13,953 nt of DNA from SIG438 sp034117945 (GTDB taxonomy: Bacteria; Bacillota; Clostridia; HGM11514): positions 1 through 13,953 of the forward strand of contig JAXEOR010000203.1 of NCBI GenBank assembly GCA_034117945.1. The letters are read 5' to 3'. The position numbers were made by a program, and so were the translations under genes. Below the pieces are notes generated by a model. The model did no database searches. It was not told where the DNA came from and was given only the letters and a program-made list of their open reading frames with translations. Position 1 is the stretch's first letter. Each line of letters opens with the position of its first letter. Below, one piece after another: positions 1 through 8,067 of this stretch.

Positions 1-454
1 GGACGCCCGGGAAAAAATCCACACCTGCGCCGTTTGCCAGGATCTGACCGAGCATGAAACCTGCCGAATCTGTCAGAATCCCAAGCGGGATCACGCCACC
101 ATATGCGTGGTGGAATCGCCTAAGGATGTGATTGCCATGGAGCGCACCAGAGAATATCACGGTGTGTACCATGTGCTCCACGGTGCTCTGTCGCCCATGG
201 ACGGCATTGGGCCGGGGGATATCCGGATTAAGGAGCTGGTCACCAGACTGGGAAATACCGATGTGCAGGAAGTGATTCTGGCCACCAACTCCACCGTAGA
301 GGGAGAAGCCACTGCCATGTACCTGGCAAGGCTGCTCAAGCCCTTCCAGATCAAAATTACCCGGATTGCCCACGGCATCCCCATGGGGGGCGATCTGGAA
401 TATACAGATGAAATTACGCTGGCAAAAGCGCTGGAAGGAAGAAGAGAACTTTAA
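1..454 (+). CDS. recR: Recombination mediator protein RecR, 5' end missing
   Basis: RecR works with RecO (and RecF) to load RecA onto single-stranded DNA at gaps and stalled forks in the cytoplasm. The reading frame is already open at base 2 and gives 150 residues up to the TAA at 452-454. A four-cysteine zinc finger is seen at partial-protein residues 9-24 (CAVC, then CRIC), followed by a Toprim domain with VVESPKDVIAMERT and ATNSTVEGEATA. The C-terminal tail, ending in ALEGRREL, is typical of the family. RecR is usually about 198 aa, with the finger starting near residue 57, so about 48 residues of the helix-hairpin-helix N-terminus lie outside the window. yifB follows 55 bp downstream on the same strand with no terminator between, so co-transcription is likely. 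Identity is very secure. Confidence 0.97.
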   Translation, partial: DAREKIHTCAVCQDLTEHETCRICQNPKRDHATICVVESPKDVIAMERTREYHGVYHVLHGALSPMDGIGPGDIRIKELVTRLGNTDVQEVILATNSTVEGEATAMYLARLLKPFQIKITRIAHGIPMGGDLEYTDEITLAKALEGRREL

Positions 455-509
455 AGAAGAACACGATAAGGATAAGGCTTTACGCAAGCCGGAAAGGCGA
501 TGGATCTTT

Positions 510-2039
510 ATGATAGCAACACTCAATTCCTGCGGGCTGCTGGGAATCGACGGATACCAGGTAACCGTTGAGGTTGACATTTCACGGGGCATTCCCGCCT
601 TTGATATTGTGGGTCTGCCGGACGCAGCCGTAAAAGAAGCGCGGGAGCGGGTGCGGGCAGCTATTAAAAATACCGCCCTGGAATTTCCATCCAGACGGAT
701 CACTGTGAATCTGGCGCCGGCGGATGTGAAAAAAGCAGGTGCTTCCTACGATCTGCCTATTGCTGTTGGGATTTTGCTGGCCAGCGACCAGCTGCGCTGC
801 GGCAGTCTGCCTGATTATGCATTTGCAGGAGAGTTGTCTCTCAACGGCGATCTGCGCCCCATCAACGGCGTTTTGTCCATTGCAGACTGCGCCAAGCGCC
901 ACGGGAAAAAATATATTGTGGTTCCAAAAGCCAACGCCTTTGAAGCCGCCGTTATAGAGGGCATCACCGTGCTGGCGCCTGATAACCTTGCTCAGCTTCT
1001 GCTTCATTTAAACGGCACTCAGGCCTTGCCCCCCATCCCCGGCAGCTCTACGGAATATTTTAAAAACAACCGGGAGTCCTTGTTGGATTTTGCAGACGTG
1101 AAGGGGCAGCAAACCGCAAAATATGCCCTTGAAATCGCAGCCGCAGGCGGGCATAACTGCCTGATGATCGGCCCTCCCGGCTCCGGAAAAACCATGCTTG
1201 CCCAACGCCTCCCCTCCATTCTTCCGGATTTGACCCTGGAGGAGGCCTTGGAGGTGACGAAAATTCACTCAGTGGCGGGAGAGCTCCCTCCCAATACCCC
1301 TTTGCTCACCACCCGTCCCTTCCGCCATCCCCATCATACCTCCTCCGCCATCCGGCTGGTAGGAGGCGGAACCATTCCTAAGCCGGGAGAAATCAGCCTG
1401 GCTCATCACGGCGTGTTGTTTTTGGATGAATTTCCCGAATTTGACCAGCGCGCCATTGAGGTGATGCGCCAGCCCCTGGAGGACGGAACGGTGACCATTT
1501 CCCGGGTGAACCAGTCCCTGACCTACCCCTGCAACACCATGCTGATCGCCTCCATGAATCCCTGCAAATGCGGCCATTATCAGGATCCCCGGCAGGAATG
1601 CACCTGCACTCCGTCACAGGTAAAAAAATACCTGTCAAAAATCAGCGGGCCTATGCTGGATCGGATCGATTTGCATATCCGGGTGGCCTCCGTTCAGTAT
1701 GACGAGCTGCGGGACGGGGAACAGCGGGAATCCTCCGAAGCCATCCGCCGCAGGGTGAATGCCGCCAGAGAGCGGCAACTGAAGCGCTATCAGCACGACG
1801 GGATTTTTTCCAATTCTCAATTGACCGCCCCTATGCTGGAGCGGTACTGTCCCTTGGACGATACGGCAGCCGGGCTGCTCCGGCAGGCCTTTGACCGGCT
1901 TGGTATGAGCGCCAGAGGCTACAGCCGTATTTTAAAGGTAGCCAGAACCATAGCCGACCTGCAGGAATCGGATCAGATCACCTGTGATCATCTGATGCAG
2001 GCTATCTCCTTCCGATCCTTTGACCGTGAAAATCATTAA
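510..2039 (+). CDS. yifB: YifB/ComM family Mg-chelatase-like AAA+ ATPase
   Basis: This is a hexameric AAA+ ATPase of the YifB/ComM family. In naturally transforming Gram-negative bacteria ComM is a branch-migration helicase in recombination; in Bacillota the role is less clear. The protein is 509 aa, the normal family length. The N-terminal ChlI-like domain begins with SCGLLGIDGYQVTVEVDI, typical for the family. Walker A is GPPGSGKT at residues 221-228 and Walker B is VLFLDEF at 302-308. A cysteine cluster (CKCGHYQDPRQECTC) follows, then the C-terminal Mg-chelatase lid domain ending with ARTIADL and a SFRSFDR-like tail. The frame is open further upstream, to inside recR, but the ATG at 510 is chosen because it gives the canonical N-terminus and has a GGAAAGG ribosome site at 491-497. 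Its neighbour recR fits a recombination role. The stop overlaps the stop of the convergent HD gene. Confidence 0.95.
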   Translation: MIATLNSCGLLGIDGYQVTVEVDISRGIPAFDIVGLPDAAVKEARERVRAAIKNTALEFPSRRITVNLAPADVKKAGASYDLPIAVGILLASDQLRCGSLPDYAFAGELSLNGDLRPINGVLSIADCAKRHGKKYIVVPKANAFEAAVIEGITVLAPDNLAQLLLHLNGTQALPPIPGSSTEYFKNNRESLLDFADVKGQQTAKYALEIAAAGGHNCLMIGPPGSGKTMLAQRLPSILPDLTLEEALEVTKIHSVAGELPPNTPLLTTRPFRHPHHTSSAIRLVGGGTIPKPGEISLAHHGVLFLDEFPEFDQRAIEVMRQPLEDGTVTISRVNQSLTYPCNTMLIASMNPCKCGHYQDPRQECTCTPSQVKKYLSKISGPMLDRIDLHIRVASVQYDELRDGEQRESSEAIRRRVNAARERQLKRYQHDGIFSNSQLTAPMLERYCPLDDTAAGLLRQAFDRLGMSARGYSRILKVARTIADLQESDQITCDHLMQAISFRSFDRENH

Positions 2040-2536
2040 TCCTCCTGCCGGACAGGCTGTAAAAACATCGTCCGGCAGATTTTTTTACCCGTTTTGGTGT
2101 GAAACACCTTTTCCATTGCCGCCAAAATCCCCTCATAGCTCACTTGATCCTCATAAAAATTCACCAAGCAGTCCGCTTCGGCTAAAATTTGAAAATCCAA
2201 GCCGTCAATGGCGGAATAGGTATGATGATGCCCCACCAAAAAGCACACTCTTTGAATCAGCGAGCTGCAAAACCCCAGCCTTGTCAGCATGGCCTCCGCC
2301 AAAGCCGGCCCTTCCTGCTCCTGCAGCCGGCCGGAGGAGCTGCCGAATTTTTGCTCCGCCCGATGAATTCCGATATCATGCACCAAGGCGGCCGCCTCCA
2401 AAATTTCCTGCCGCTCCGGCTCCAGCCCCTCCTCCCGGCCAATCAGCCTGGCAAATTCATATACCTTAATCAGATGCTGAACCCGTTTTGCATCTCCCTG
2501 AAAATAGTCTATCATTTCCAATAATAACTGTTCCAT
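2036..2536 (-). CDS. Small HD-domain phosphohydrolase, substrate unknown
   Basis: This 166-aa cytoplasmic protein belongs to the HD superfamily of metal-dependent phosphohydrolases, which cleave nucleotides or other phosphate esters. The metal-binding pattern is complete: H21, H53-D54 in LVHDIGIHRA, a histidine cluster at 103-105 in VGHHHTY, and D122 in ILAEADCLVNF. The protein is close to a bare HD domain with no sensor or nucleotide-cyclase partner domain, so the substrate cannot be told. The start ATG (2534-2536) has a good GAGGTGAGG ribosome site just upstream on the minus strand. The gene converges on yifB, and the two stop codons overlap on TTAA at 2036-2039. Its last 14 or so codons carry the yifB terminator hairpin. 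The divergent neighbour is a beta-helix enzyme gene, with no evident functional link. Confidence 0.9.
   Translation of the reverse strand: MEQLLLEMIDYFQGDAKRVQHLIKVYEFARLIGREEGLEPERQEILEAAALVHDIGIHRAEQKFGSSSGRLQEQEGPALAEAMLTRLGFCSSLIQRVCFLVGHHHTYSAIDGLDFQILAEADCLVNFYEDQVSYEGILAAMEKVFHTKTGKKICRTMFLQPVRQED
2045..2086 (+). terminator. Rho-independent terminator of the recR-yifB transcript
   Basis: A perfect 9-bp stem, CTGCCGGAC (2045-2053) with GTCCGGCAG (2070-2078), encloses a 16-nt loop and is followed by A and seven T (2080-2086). It begins 6 bp after the yifB stop codon. It lies wholly inside the 3' coding end of the convergent HD-domain gene. On the opposite strand the stem is not followed by a T-run, so it should terminate only the rightward transcript. 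Confidence 0.83.
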
Positions 2537-2557
2537 CTCAGCCTCACCTCTTCTTTT

Positions 2558-2586
2558 ATGATAACCGAATTTGGCGAAAAAGTAAA
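2558..2586 (-). promoter_or_regulatory. Candidate promoter of the HD-domain gene
   Basis: On the minus strand, TTTACT (2581-2586, 4 of 6 to the -35 consensus) and TATCAT (2558-2563, 5 of 6 to the -10 consensus) are 17 bp apart. The implied start of transcription would lie only about 15 nt before the ATG, giving a very short leader. A consensus TTGACA (2595-2600, minus strand) is nearby but has no -10 partner at the right distance. The call is tentative. Confidence 0.4.
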
Positions 2587-2738
2587 GTATTTTCTGTCAA
2601 AACCAGCGTCGTGAATTCGTTAAAATTATGTCAAAATGTCTCTTTTCAGTCGGTATCCTTTCCCTTTCAAGGTTTTTTTGAAATAAATGGAAGCAAGACC
2701 TTTGCCGTCTGAAAAATCCCTGTCAAAAAACAAAAATA

Positions 2739-2792
2739 TTCCCCGAAAGGCCATTGACTTTTTTATGTATATATGCTACAATTTTCGGGAAA
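2739..2792. repeat. Inverted repeat flanking the operon promoter
   Basis: TTCCCCGAAA (2739-2748) and TTTCGGGAAA (2783-2792) are inverted copies with one mismatch. They sit just upstream of the -35 element and over the predicted transcription start. Only the right arm would be transcribed, so this is not an RNA hairpin. A paired operator for a dimeric regulator is possible, but chance cannot be excluded. Confidence 0.4.
2754..2782 (+). promoter_or_regulatory. Strong extended -10 promoter of the beta-helix operon
   Basis: TTGACT (2754-2759) and TACAAT (2777-2782) are separated by 17 bp, and a TG dinucleotide at 2774-2775 makes an extended -10 element. Each hexamer matches the sigma-A consensus at 5 of 6 positions. 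Transcription should begin near 2789, leaving a leader of about 62 nt before the ATG at 2851. The promoter is flanked by an inverted repeat, described separately. Confidence 0.75.
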
Positions 2793-2813
2793 GGAATCCC
2801 AAACAACACAGCA

Positions 2814-2833
2814 GCAATTGATTCGGCAATTGC
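2814..2833 (+). promoter_or_regulatory. Leader hairpin next to the ribosome binding site
   Basis: In the predicted 5' leader, GCAATTG (2814-2820) can pair with CAATTGC (2827-2833) around a 6-nt loop. The stem ends 2 nt before the AAGGAG ribosome site (2836-2841). A 7-bp stem with three G-C pairs is weak to moderate. It might stabilise the messenger or keep the ribosome site open; no known riboswitch is recognised. Confidence 0.35.
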
Positions 2834-2850
2834 ATAAGGAGATGGAAAAG

Positions 2851-5424
2851 ATGAAAAAAATGTTAGTAATGTTTCTTTGTTTGGCTGCCTTGCTGACTGT
2901 GGTCGTCCCTGCCCGGGTCACCTTTGGGGAAACCTACACGGTTTATTACGTTTCCACCAACGGCTCAGACCAAAACAACGGCAGCATCGCCACCCCTTTT
3001 GCAACCCTGCAAAAGGCAGTCAGTGCCGCAGCAAACCAGTCCAACGCGATCATTAAGCTCAGAGGCGGAAGCTATCCTATAACCTCTGCGATTTCTCTCA
3101 ATCGAAATCACAAAGGGCTGACGATTGAAGCGTATCCCAAGGAGCAGGTCACCCTGACAGGGGCGCAAAAAATTCCCTTCAGTGCCTTTACCAAGGTGAC
3201 CGATCAAGAAATTCTGGATCGGATCATCGAGCCGGAGGGAAAGGAAAAGGTAGTGCAGACTTATCTCCCTGATGTGGGCATTACCCAGCTGGGGCAGCTA
3301 CAGTTTCAGGGCTTTTATGTGGGCTCCAGCTACGCCCCCATTTTGACCTGGAACGACACGCTGATGCAATATGCCCGCTACCCTAACGAAGGCTACCTTT
3401 ACACGGATCAGATCATCCGAAACGGCACCAGCGGTGCCTCTCAGTACGGCACCTGCCAGTGCGAATTCACTATAAAATCCGACCGCTGGAAGCAATGGTC
3501 TCAGGCTAAAGACATTTGGTCCCTGGGTTTTTTGCGTCATGACTGGGCAGACGTTACCTCCCCCTCTACCATCACGGAAAACGGAACGCTGACCGCCTAT
3601 GTCAAACCCAGTTATCCCGCCACCTCCAACCGGCGCATCCGGTTTTTCAATCTACTGGAGGAGCTGGACATGCCTGGGGAATTTTACATTGACCGGGACA
3701 GTAAAATTATGTATCTCATTCCGCCGGAGGGGATCGGCCAGCAAGACAGCCTGTCCTACACCACCTATTCCAACCGCTTTTTCAACCTCTTCAACACCTC
3801 AGACATTACCGTCAGAGGTCTACGGCTGGAGGGAACGCTGGGACGGGGCATTCAGGTGTCCAACTGCACCAATGTTGCCATCGACAGCTGCGAGATTACA
3901 GCAATCGGAGATACCGCCGTTCAGTTTGACTCCTGCAGCTACAGCGGCGTTAAAAATTCTTATCTTCACGAATTAAGCTCCCGGGGCGTTTTGTTCAACA
4001 ATTGCGGAGATCGCAAAACCCTGACAAAATCCTATTGTTATCTCACAAACTCTGTGCTGAAAACCTTTTCTCAGTACAGACGCACCTATGCGCCGGGGGT
4101 GGAACTGTACGGAACAGGAATCACTGTTTCTCACAACAAATTTATGGATTCCCCCCATTTCGCCTCCCGGTACGAGACCAATGAATGTATCTTTGAATAC
4201 AATGAATTTGAAAACATCTGCAACGATACCTCAGATGCAGGCGTTTTGTATTCCGGCCGGGACTGGTCAACGAGGGGAAACATCATCCGGTACAATTATT
4301 TTCATGATTTGAACACCATCAGCACCACCACAGGCATGAAAATGCAGGCGGTGTATCTGGATGACATGCATTCCTCCACCGCCGTGTACGGCAATATTTT
4401 TTACAAAACCTCAGCGGTAGCACTGTTTGGCGGCGGCAGATACAATACCTTTACCAACAATTTAATGCTAGAATGCGATCTGCCCTTCCGGTTTGACAGC
4501 CGGGGAACCACCTGGGCCTCCTCCGGTGAAGGCTCTGAAATCCGGAATAATTTAAGAAGAATGCCTTACCAAACAGGCATCTGGGCTCAAACCTACCCGG
4601 AGCTGGTCAATATTTTAAACGACAACCCGGAGCTGCCCAAATATAACACCATCCGCAACAATGTGATTTACAAAACACCTGCCATGAACATCGATCAAAA
4701 TGTGATTACATACGGAACGGTAGAAAACAATATTACCGTCAGCTCGGCGGCCTCCTTTCAGGATTATGAAAACCGGGATTTTCGGCTGAAGCCGGGCTGC
4801 GAGATTCTTCAGAAAATCCCCGATTGGGAGGAGATTCCCTTTGATCAGATCGGGCCTCAGCCGGTGGAGCCGCCTGTCTCACCGGCGCCCACTGTCACAC
4901 AGGTGGAAATACAGGGCACCGGCATCAGCGGCCAGCCCCTCACCATCAGCTACGAATACGAAGGCTACGGCTTTGAAGAAGGAAACACCGCCTTTACCTG
5001 GTACATTCGGGAAAATGGGGAGTATCAACCGGTATACAATCATAATTCCCCCAGCTATACCCCATCTGTGCAGGATCGGGGAAAGCAAATCCGGGTGGCG
5101 GTCACTCCCATTAACGGAGAAGGGGTTGCAGGAGAGCCGGTAAAATCTCTCCCGGTGACCTGTATCCGCCCCTACGCTGGCCGGATCCTGACTACAAGGC
5201 TTACCGGCAATCTCCTGACTGTTCAAAATTCAGACAGCCGGGAGATCAGCGTTACCGTGGCTCAGGCGAAATACCTGACGGATGCCGGGATCAAGCAAAT
5301 GCAAAGTGTAACCACCCAGACAAAAACTCTTCCCGCATACGGCTTTGCCACCTATGAGATTGACCCGCAAAAAACCGTCATGATTTATTGCTCTGACTGT
5401 TTAGAGCCCATTATCATACCATAA
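2851..5424 (+). CDS. Secreted right-handed beta-helix protein, GH141-like, with Ig-like domain (paralogue 1)
   Basis: This 857-aa protein is predicted to be secreted and to process a polysaccharide. A signal peptide covers about residues 1-26 (MKK start, hydrophobic core, then VTFG/ETYT). The motif YYVSTNGSDQNNGS near residue 32 opens a right-handed parallel beta-helix that runs to about 675. It contains repeated coil patterns and the block GRDW (469-472) to GTTW (552-555). Acidic residues D462, D471 and D504-D505 (YLDDMH) are shared with both other beta-helix proteins here and are catalytic candidates. An Ig-like domain follows at about 681-771, then a C-terminal domain of about 85 residues. 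The start at 2851 is chosen for its AAGGAG site 9 nt upstream; an in-frame ATG at 2773 lies inside the -10 box, and one at 2842 abuts the ribosome site. Membership in the beta-helix fold is secure; GH141 is inferred from memory of the family, and a lyase or other hydrolase remains possible. Confidence 0.85.
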   Translation: MKKMLVMFLCLAALLTVVVPARVTFGETYTVYYVSTNGSDQNNGSIATPFATLQKAVSAAANQSNAIIKLRGGSYPITSAISLNRNHKGLTIEAYPKEQVTLTGAQKIPFSAFTKVTDQEILDRIIEPEGKEKVVQTYLPDVGITQLGQLQFQGFYVGSSYAPILTWNDTLMQYARYPNEGYLYTDQIIRNGTSGASQYGTCQCEFTIKSDRWKQWSQAKDIWSLGFLRHDWADVTSPSTITENGTLTAYVKPSYPATSNRRIRFFNLLEELDMPGEFYIDRDSKIMYLIPPEGIGQQDSLSYTTYSNRFFNLFNTSDITVRGLRLEGTLGRGIQVSNCTNVAIDSCEITAIGDTAVQFDSCSYSGVKNSYLHELSSRGVLFNNCGDRKTLTKSYCYLTNSVLKTFSQYRRTYAPGVELYGTGITVSHNKFMDSPHFASRYETNECIFEYNEFENICNDTSDAGVLYSGRDWSTRGNIIRYNYFHDLNTISTTTGMKMQAVYLDDMHSSTAVYGNIFYKTSAVALFGGGRYNTFTNNLMLECDLPFRFDSRGTTWASSGEGSEIRNNLRRMPYQTGIWAQTYPELVNILNDNPELPKYNTIRNNVIYKTPAMNIDQNVITYGTVENNITVSSAASFQDYENRDFRLKPGCEILQKIPDWEEIPFDQIGPQPVEPPVSPAPTVTQVEIQGTGISGQPLTISYEYEGYGFEEGNTAFTWYIRENGEYQPVYNHNSPSYTPSVQDRGKQIRVAVTPINGEGVAGEPVKSLPVTCIRPYAGRILTTRLTGNLLTVQNSDSREISVTVAQAKYLTDAGIKQMQSVTTQTKTLPAYGFATYEIDPQKTVMIYCSDCLEPIIIP

Positions 5425-5446
5425 TCAGCAAATTCAAAACGTGACA

Positions 5447-5453
5447 AAAGGAG
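5447..5453 (+). promoter_or_regulatory. Ribosome binding site deciding the start of paralogue 2
   Basis: AAAGGAG lies 8 nt before the ATG at 5462. A GTG at 5441 is in frame, but it precedes this site and would add seven residues ahead of the signal peptide. The ATG is therefore preferred. Confidence 0.8.
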
Positions 5454-5461
5454 AAAACAAA

Positions 5462-8053
5462 ATGAACCCAAAACAGCTTATCTGCATGTTTCTTACAGCT
5501 CTTTTGCTGCTTTCTGCCGGTGCCGCAGCTGCCGCACCGGAGGAGTATCATGTATTTTACGTCTCCCCCACCGGCTCAGACCAAAACGTCGGCAGCATTG
5601 ACGCTCCCTTTGCAACCCTGCGAAAAGCGGTCAGAACCGCTGCAAATCAGTCCAATGCCATCATCAAGCTCAGAGGCGGCCGCTATCCCATGACTTCCAC
5701 CGTTTCCCTGAACAGCTCTCATCGGGGCCTTACCATTGAAAGCTATCCGGGAGAGCAGGCTACCTTGACAGGCTCTGTAAGCTTCCCCTTCAGTGCCTTT
5801 ACTAAGGTAACCGACCAAGCCGTTCTGGATCGAATCATTGAACCCACAGGTAAGGAAAAAGTCATGCAGGTAAAGCTTGAGGATGTGGGCATTACCAACC
5901 CGGGTCAAATGAAAAGCTGCGGTTTTTACGGCGGCTCCTATTCCCCGGTTTTTACCTGGAACGATACCATGCTGCAATATGCCTGCTACCCTAACGAAGG
6001 CTATCTCTATACCCAGACCGTTATTCGTGAGGCAGATTCCAGCGTGACCCACAACGGCCTGCTCCAGGCGGAGTTCACCGTAAATTCCGATCGCTGGAAG
6101 CTGTGGAGCCAGGCGGAGGACATCTGGTCTCTTGGGTTTCTGCGCCATGATTGGGCAGATTATACCACCCCCTCCACTGTCACGCCAAGCGGCACCCTGA
6201 CCGCCTTCGTCCCCTCAAGCTACACCGCTACCACAAACCGCCGCATCCGCTTTTTCAATCTGTTGGAGGAGCTGGATATGCCGGGCGAATTTTATGTGGA
6301 TCGTGAAACTATGATTTTATATCTGATTCCCCCGGAAGGCATCACCCCGGAGGACACTCTGTCCTACACCTCCACAGGTGTAACATGTTTTAACATTTCC
6401 AACACATCGGATGTTACCTTGAAAAATCTATGCATAGAGGGAACCCTGTCTCAGGGGGTCAGCGTGCAAAACAGCTCCCGTGTGATCATCGATCAATGCG
6501 AATTCAGCACCATCGGTTCCAATGTGGTGAGCTTCAATAACTGTACAAACAGCGGAGTGCAGAACAGCTATTTTCACGAGCTGTGCTCCTCAGGGGTATC
6601 GATCAGCTGCGGAAACCGGCAAACCTTAACCCCCGGAAGCTGCTTTGTCAACAATACAAAATTCAAAACCTTCGGGCAATACAGACGCACCTATTCGCCG
6701 GCTGTCCGGCTGTCAGGAGTGGGAAACAGCGTATCCCACAGTCAATTCAGCGACGCACCCCACAGTGCTATCATTTACGGCGGAAATGACAACACCATAG
6801 AGTACTGCGAGGTTTTTAACGTCTGTAACGACACCGCCGATTCCGGCGCTATTTATATTGGCCGGGACTGGTCCACCCGTGGAAACGTGATACGGTACAA
6901 TTACTTTCACGATCTTTCCATTATCAACACCACAACCGGCATGAAGATGCAGGCGGTATATCTGGATGATATGCATTCCTCTACCGCCGTATACGGAAAT
7001 GTGTTCTACAAAACCTCCTCCGTCGCTTTGTACGGGGGCGGACGGTATAACACCTTTACCAACAATTTAATGCTGGAGTGCAGCGCACCCTTCCGGTTTG
7101 ACAGTCGGGGAACCACCTGGTCTCCCGATGAGGTGAGCTGGCTGCGGGAGGATTCCAGCGATTCTATTTATAAAAAATTAACCAGATACCCCTATAAGGA
7201 AGGCATCTGGGCGGAAAAATATCCAGAGCTCAGCACCATTTTGGAGGACGAGCCCAAAAAGCCAAAGCACAATACCATTACCAACAATGTATTGTACCGC
7301 ACTCAGGAGATGCGGCTGGACAACAATGTAATCCAATACGGTACAGTAGAAAATAACATTACCATTTCATCCACCTCATCTTTTCAGGATTACCGCAATC
7401 AGAATTTCAATTTGGTGTCCAACAGCGAGATTCAAAGCAAGCTGCCTGACTGGGAGGAGATTCCCTTTGACGAAATCGGCCTGCAGCCTGTGGAGGATCT
7501 CCCCCGGGATGAGGCGCCTTTTGTGACCGACGTAACAATAGACGGAAGCGGCATCAGCGGTCAGCCACTGACAGCGCAGTATACCTATCACGGCCGAGGC
7601 TTTTCGGAAGGGAAAACAATCTTCACCTGGTATATCCGGCAAAACGGAGAATATCTGCCTGTGTATAACCATAACACTCCAACCTATACCCCCTCCGTGG
7701 AGGATCGGGGCAAGCAAATCCGGGTAGCGGTTACGCCGGTAAATCAGGAGGGCACCACCGGTAAACCGATCAGATCGGGAGCGGTTACCGCCATCCGACC
7801 CTATGCCGGGCAAATTCTAACCGCCGTTCGTTCGGGAAATACACTGACGGTACAAAATAAGGACAGCCAGCCTGTAGAAATCACGGTTGCTCAGGCTCAA
7901 TATCTGTCTGAGGAATGGATCAAAACCATGACCGATCTGCAAACGCAGAAAAAAACAGTGCCTGCCTACGGCTCTGTAACAGTTACTGTGGATGCTCAAA
8001 AAGAATGCAGGATATATTGTTCCGATACCCTGGAACCGATCTTGCTTCCGTAA
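5462..8053 (+). CDS. Secreted right-handed beta-helix protein, GH141-like, with Ig-like domain (paralogue 2)
   Basis: This 863-aa protein is a close paralogue of the preceding gene, and the two are only 37 bp apart with no terminator between, so an operon made by tandem duplication is likely. A signal peptide is seen at about 1-25 (hydrophobic run ending AAAAA before PEEY). The beta-helix starts at FYVSPTGSDQ and includes the block GRDW (467-470) to GTTW (550-553), which is identical to paralogue 1 at 78 of 87 positions. D460, D469 and D502-D503 match the candidate catalytic acids there. After GTTW the two proteins diverge, and this one carries a longer charged segment. An Ig-like domain (about 687-776) and the conserved C-terminal domain ending IYCSDTLEPILLP follow. 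No membrane anchor, sortase motif or SLH domain is present, so it is probably released. The enzyme class is inferred, the fold is well supported. Confidence 0.85.
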   Translation: MNPKQLICMFLTALLLLSAGAAAAAPEEYHVFYVSPTGSDQNVGSIDAPFATLRKAVRTAANQSNAIIKLRGGRYPMTSTVSLNSSHRGLTIESYPGEQATLTGSVSFPFSAFTKVTDQAVLDRIIEPTGKEKVMQVKLEDVGITNPGQMKSCGFYGGSYSPVFTWNDTMLQYACYPNEGYLYTQTVIREADSSVTHNGLLQAEFTVNSDRWKLWSQAEDIWSLGFLRHDWADYTTPSTVTPSGTLTAFVPSSYTATTNRRIRFFNLLEELDMPGEFYVDRETMILYLIPPEGITPEDTLSYTSTGVTCFNISNTSDVTLKNLCIEGTLSQGVSVQNSSRVIIDQCEFSTIGSNVVSFNNCTNSGVQNSYFHELCSSGVSISCGNRQTLTPGSCFVNNTKFKTFGQYRRTYSPAVRLSGVGNSVSHSQFSDAPHSAIIYGGNDNTIEYCEVFNVCNDTADSGAIYIGRDWSTRGNVIRYNYFHDLSIINTTTGMKMQAVYLDDMHSSTAVYGNVFYKTSSVALYGGGRYNTFTNNLMLECSAPFRFDSRGTTWSPDEVSWLREDSSDSIYKKLTRYPYKEGIWAEKYPELSTILEDEPKKPKHNTITNNVLYRTQEMRLDNNVIQYGTVENNITISSTSSFQDYRNQNFNLVSNSEIQSKLPDWEEIPFDEIGLQPVEDLPRDEAPFVTDVTIDGSGISGQPLTAQYTYHGRGFSEGKTIFTWYIRQNGEYLPVYNHNTPTYTPSVEDRGKQIRVAVTPVNQEGTTGKPIRSGAVTAIRPYAGQILTAVRSGNTLTVQNKDSQPVEITVAQAQYLSEEWIKTMTDLQTQKKTVPAYGSVTVTVDAQKECRIYCSDTLEPILLP

Positions 8054-8067
8054 CACAAATAATAAGC

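Noticed and set aside
476..490. Small hairpin GGCTT-TACGC-AAGCC between recR and yifB as a terminator
   Set aside because: Only a 5-bp stem and no T-run follows, so it is unlikely to stop transcription.
366..509. Upstream in-frame extension of yifB starting inside recR
   Set aside because: The extra 48 residues have no family similarity and overlap recR; the ATG at 510 yields the canonical YifB N-terminus and length.
2020..2524. Plus-strand frames of 149 and 111 codons opposite the HD gene
   Set aside because: The Pro-rich translation is a by-product of the opposite coding strand; the minus-strand HD motifs are complete and convincing.
2773..2850. Earlier ATG for paralogue 1
   Set aside because: The ATG at 2773 lies inside the -10 promoter element, so it would not be transcribed; the one at 2842 directly abuts AAGGAG. 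The ATG at 2851 has proper spacing and starts a signal peptide.
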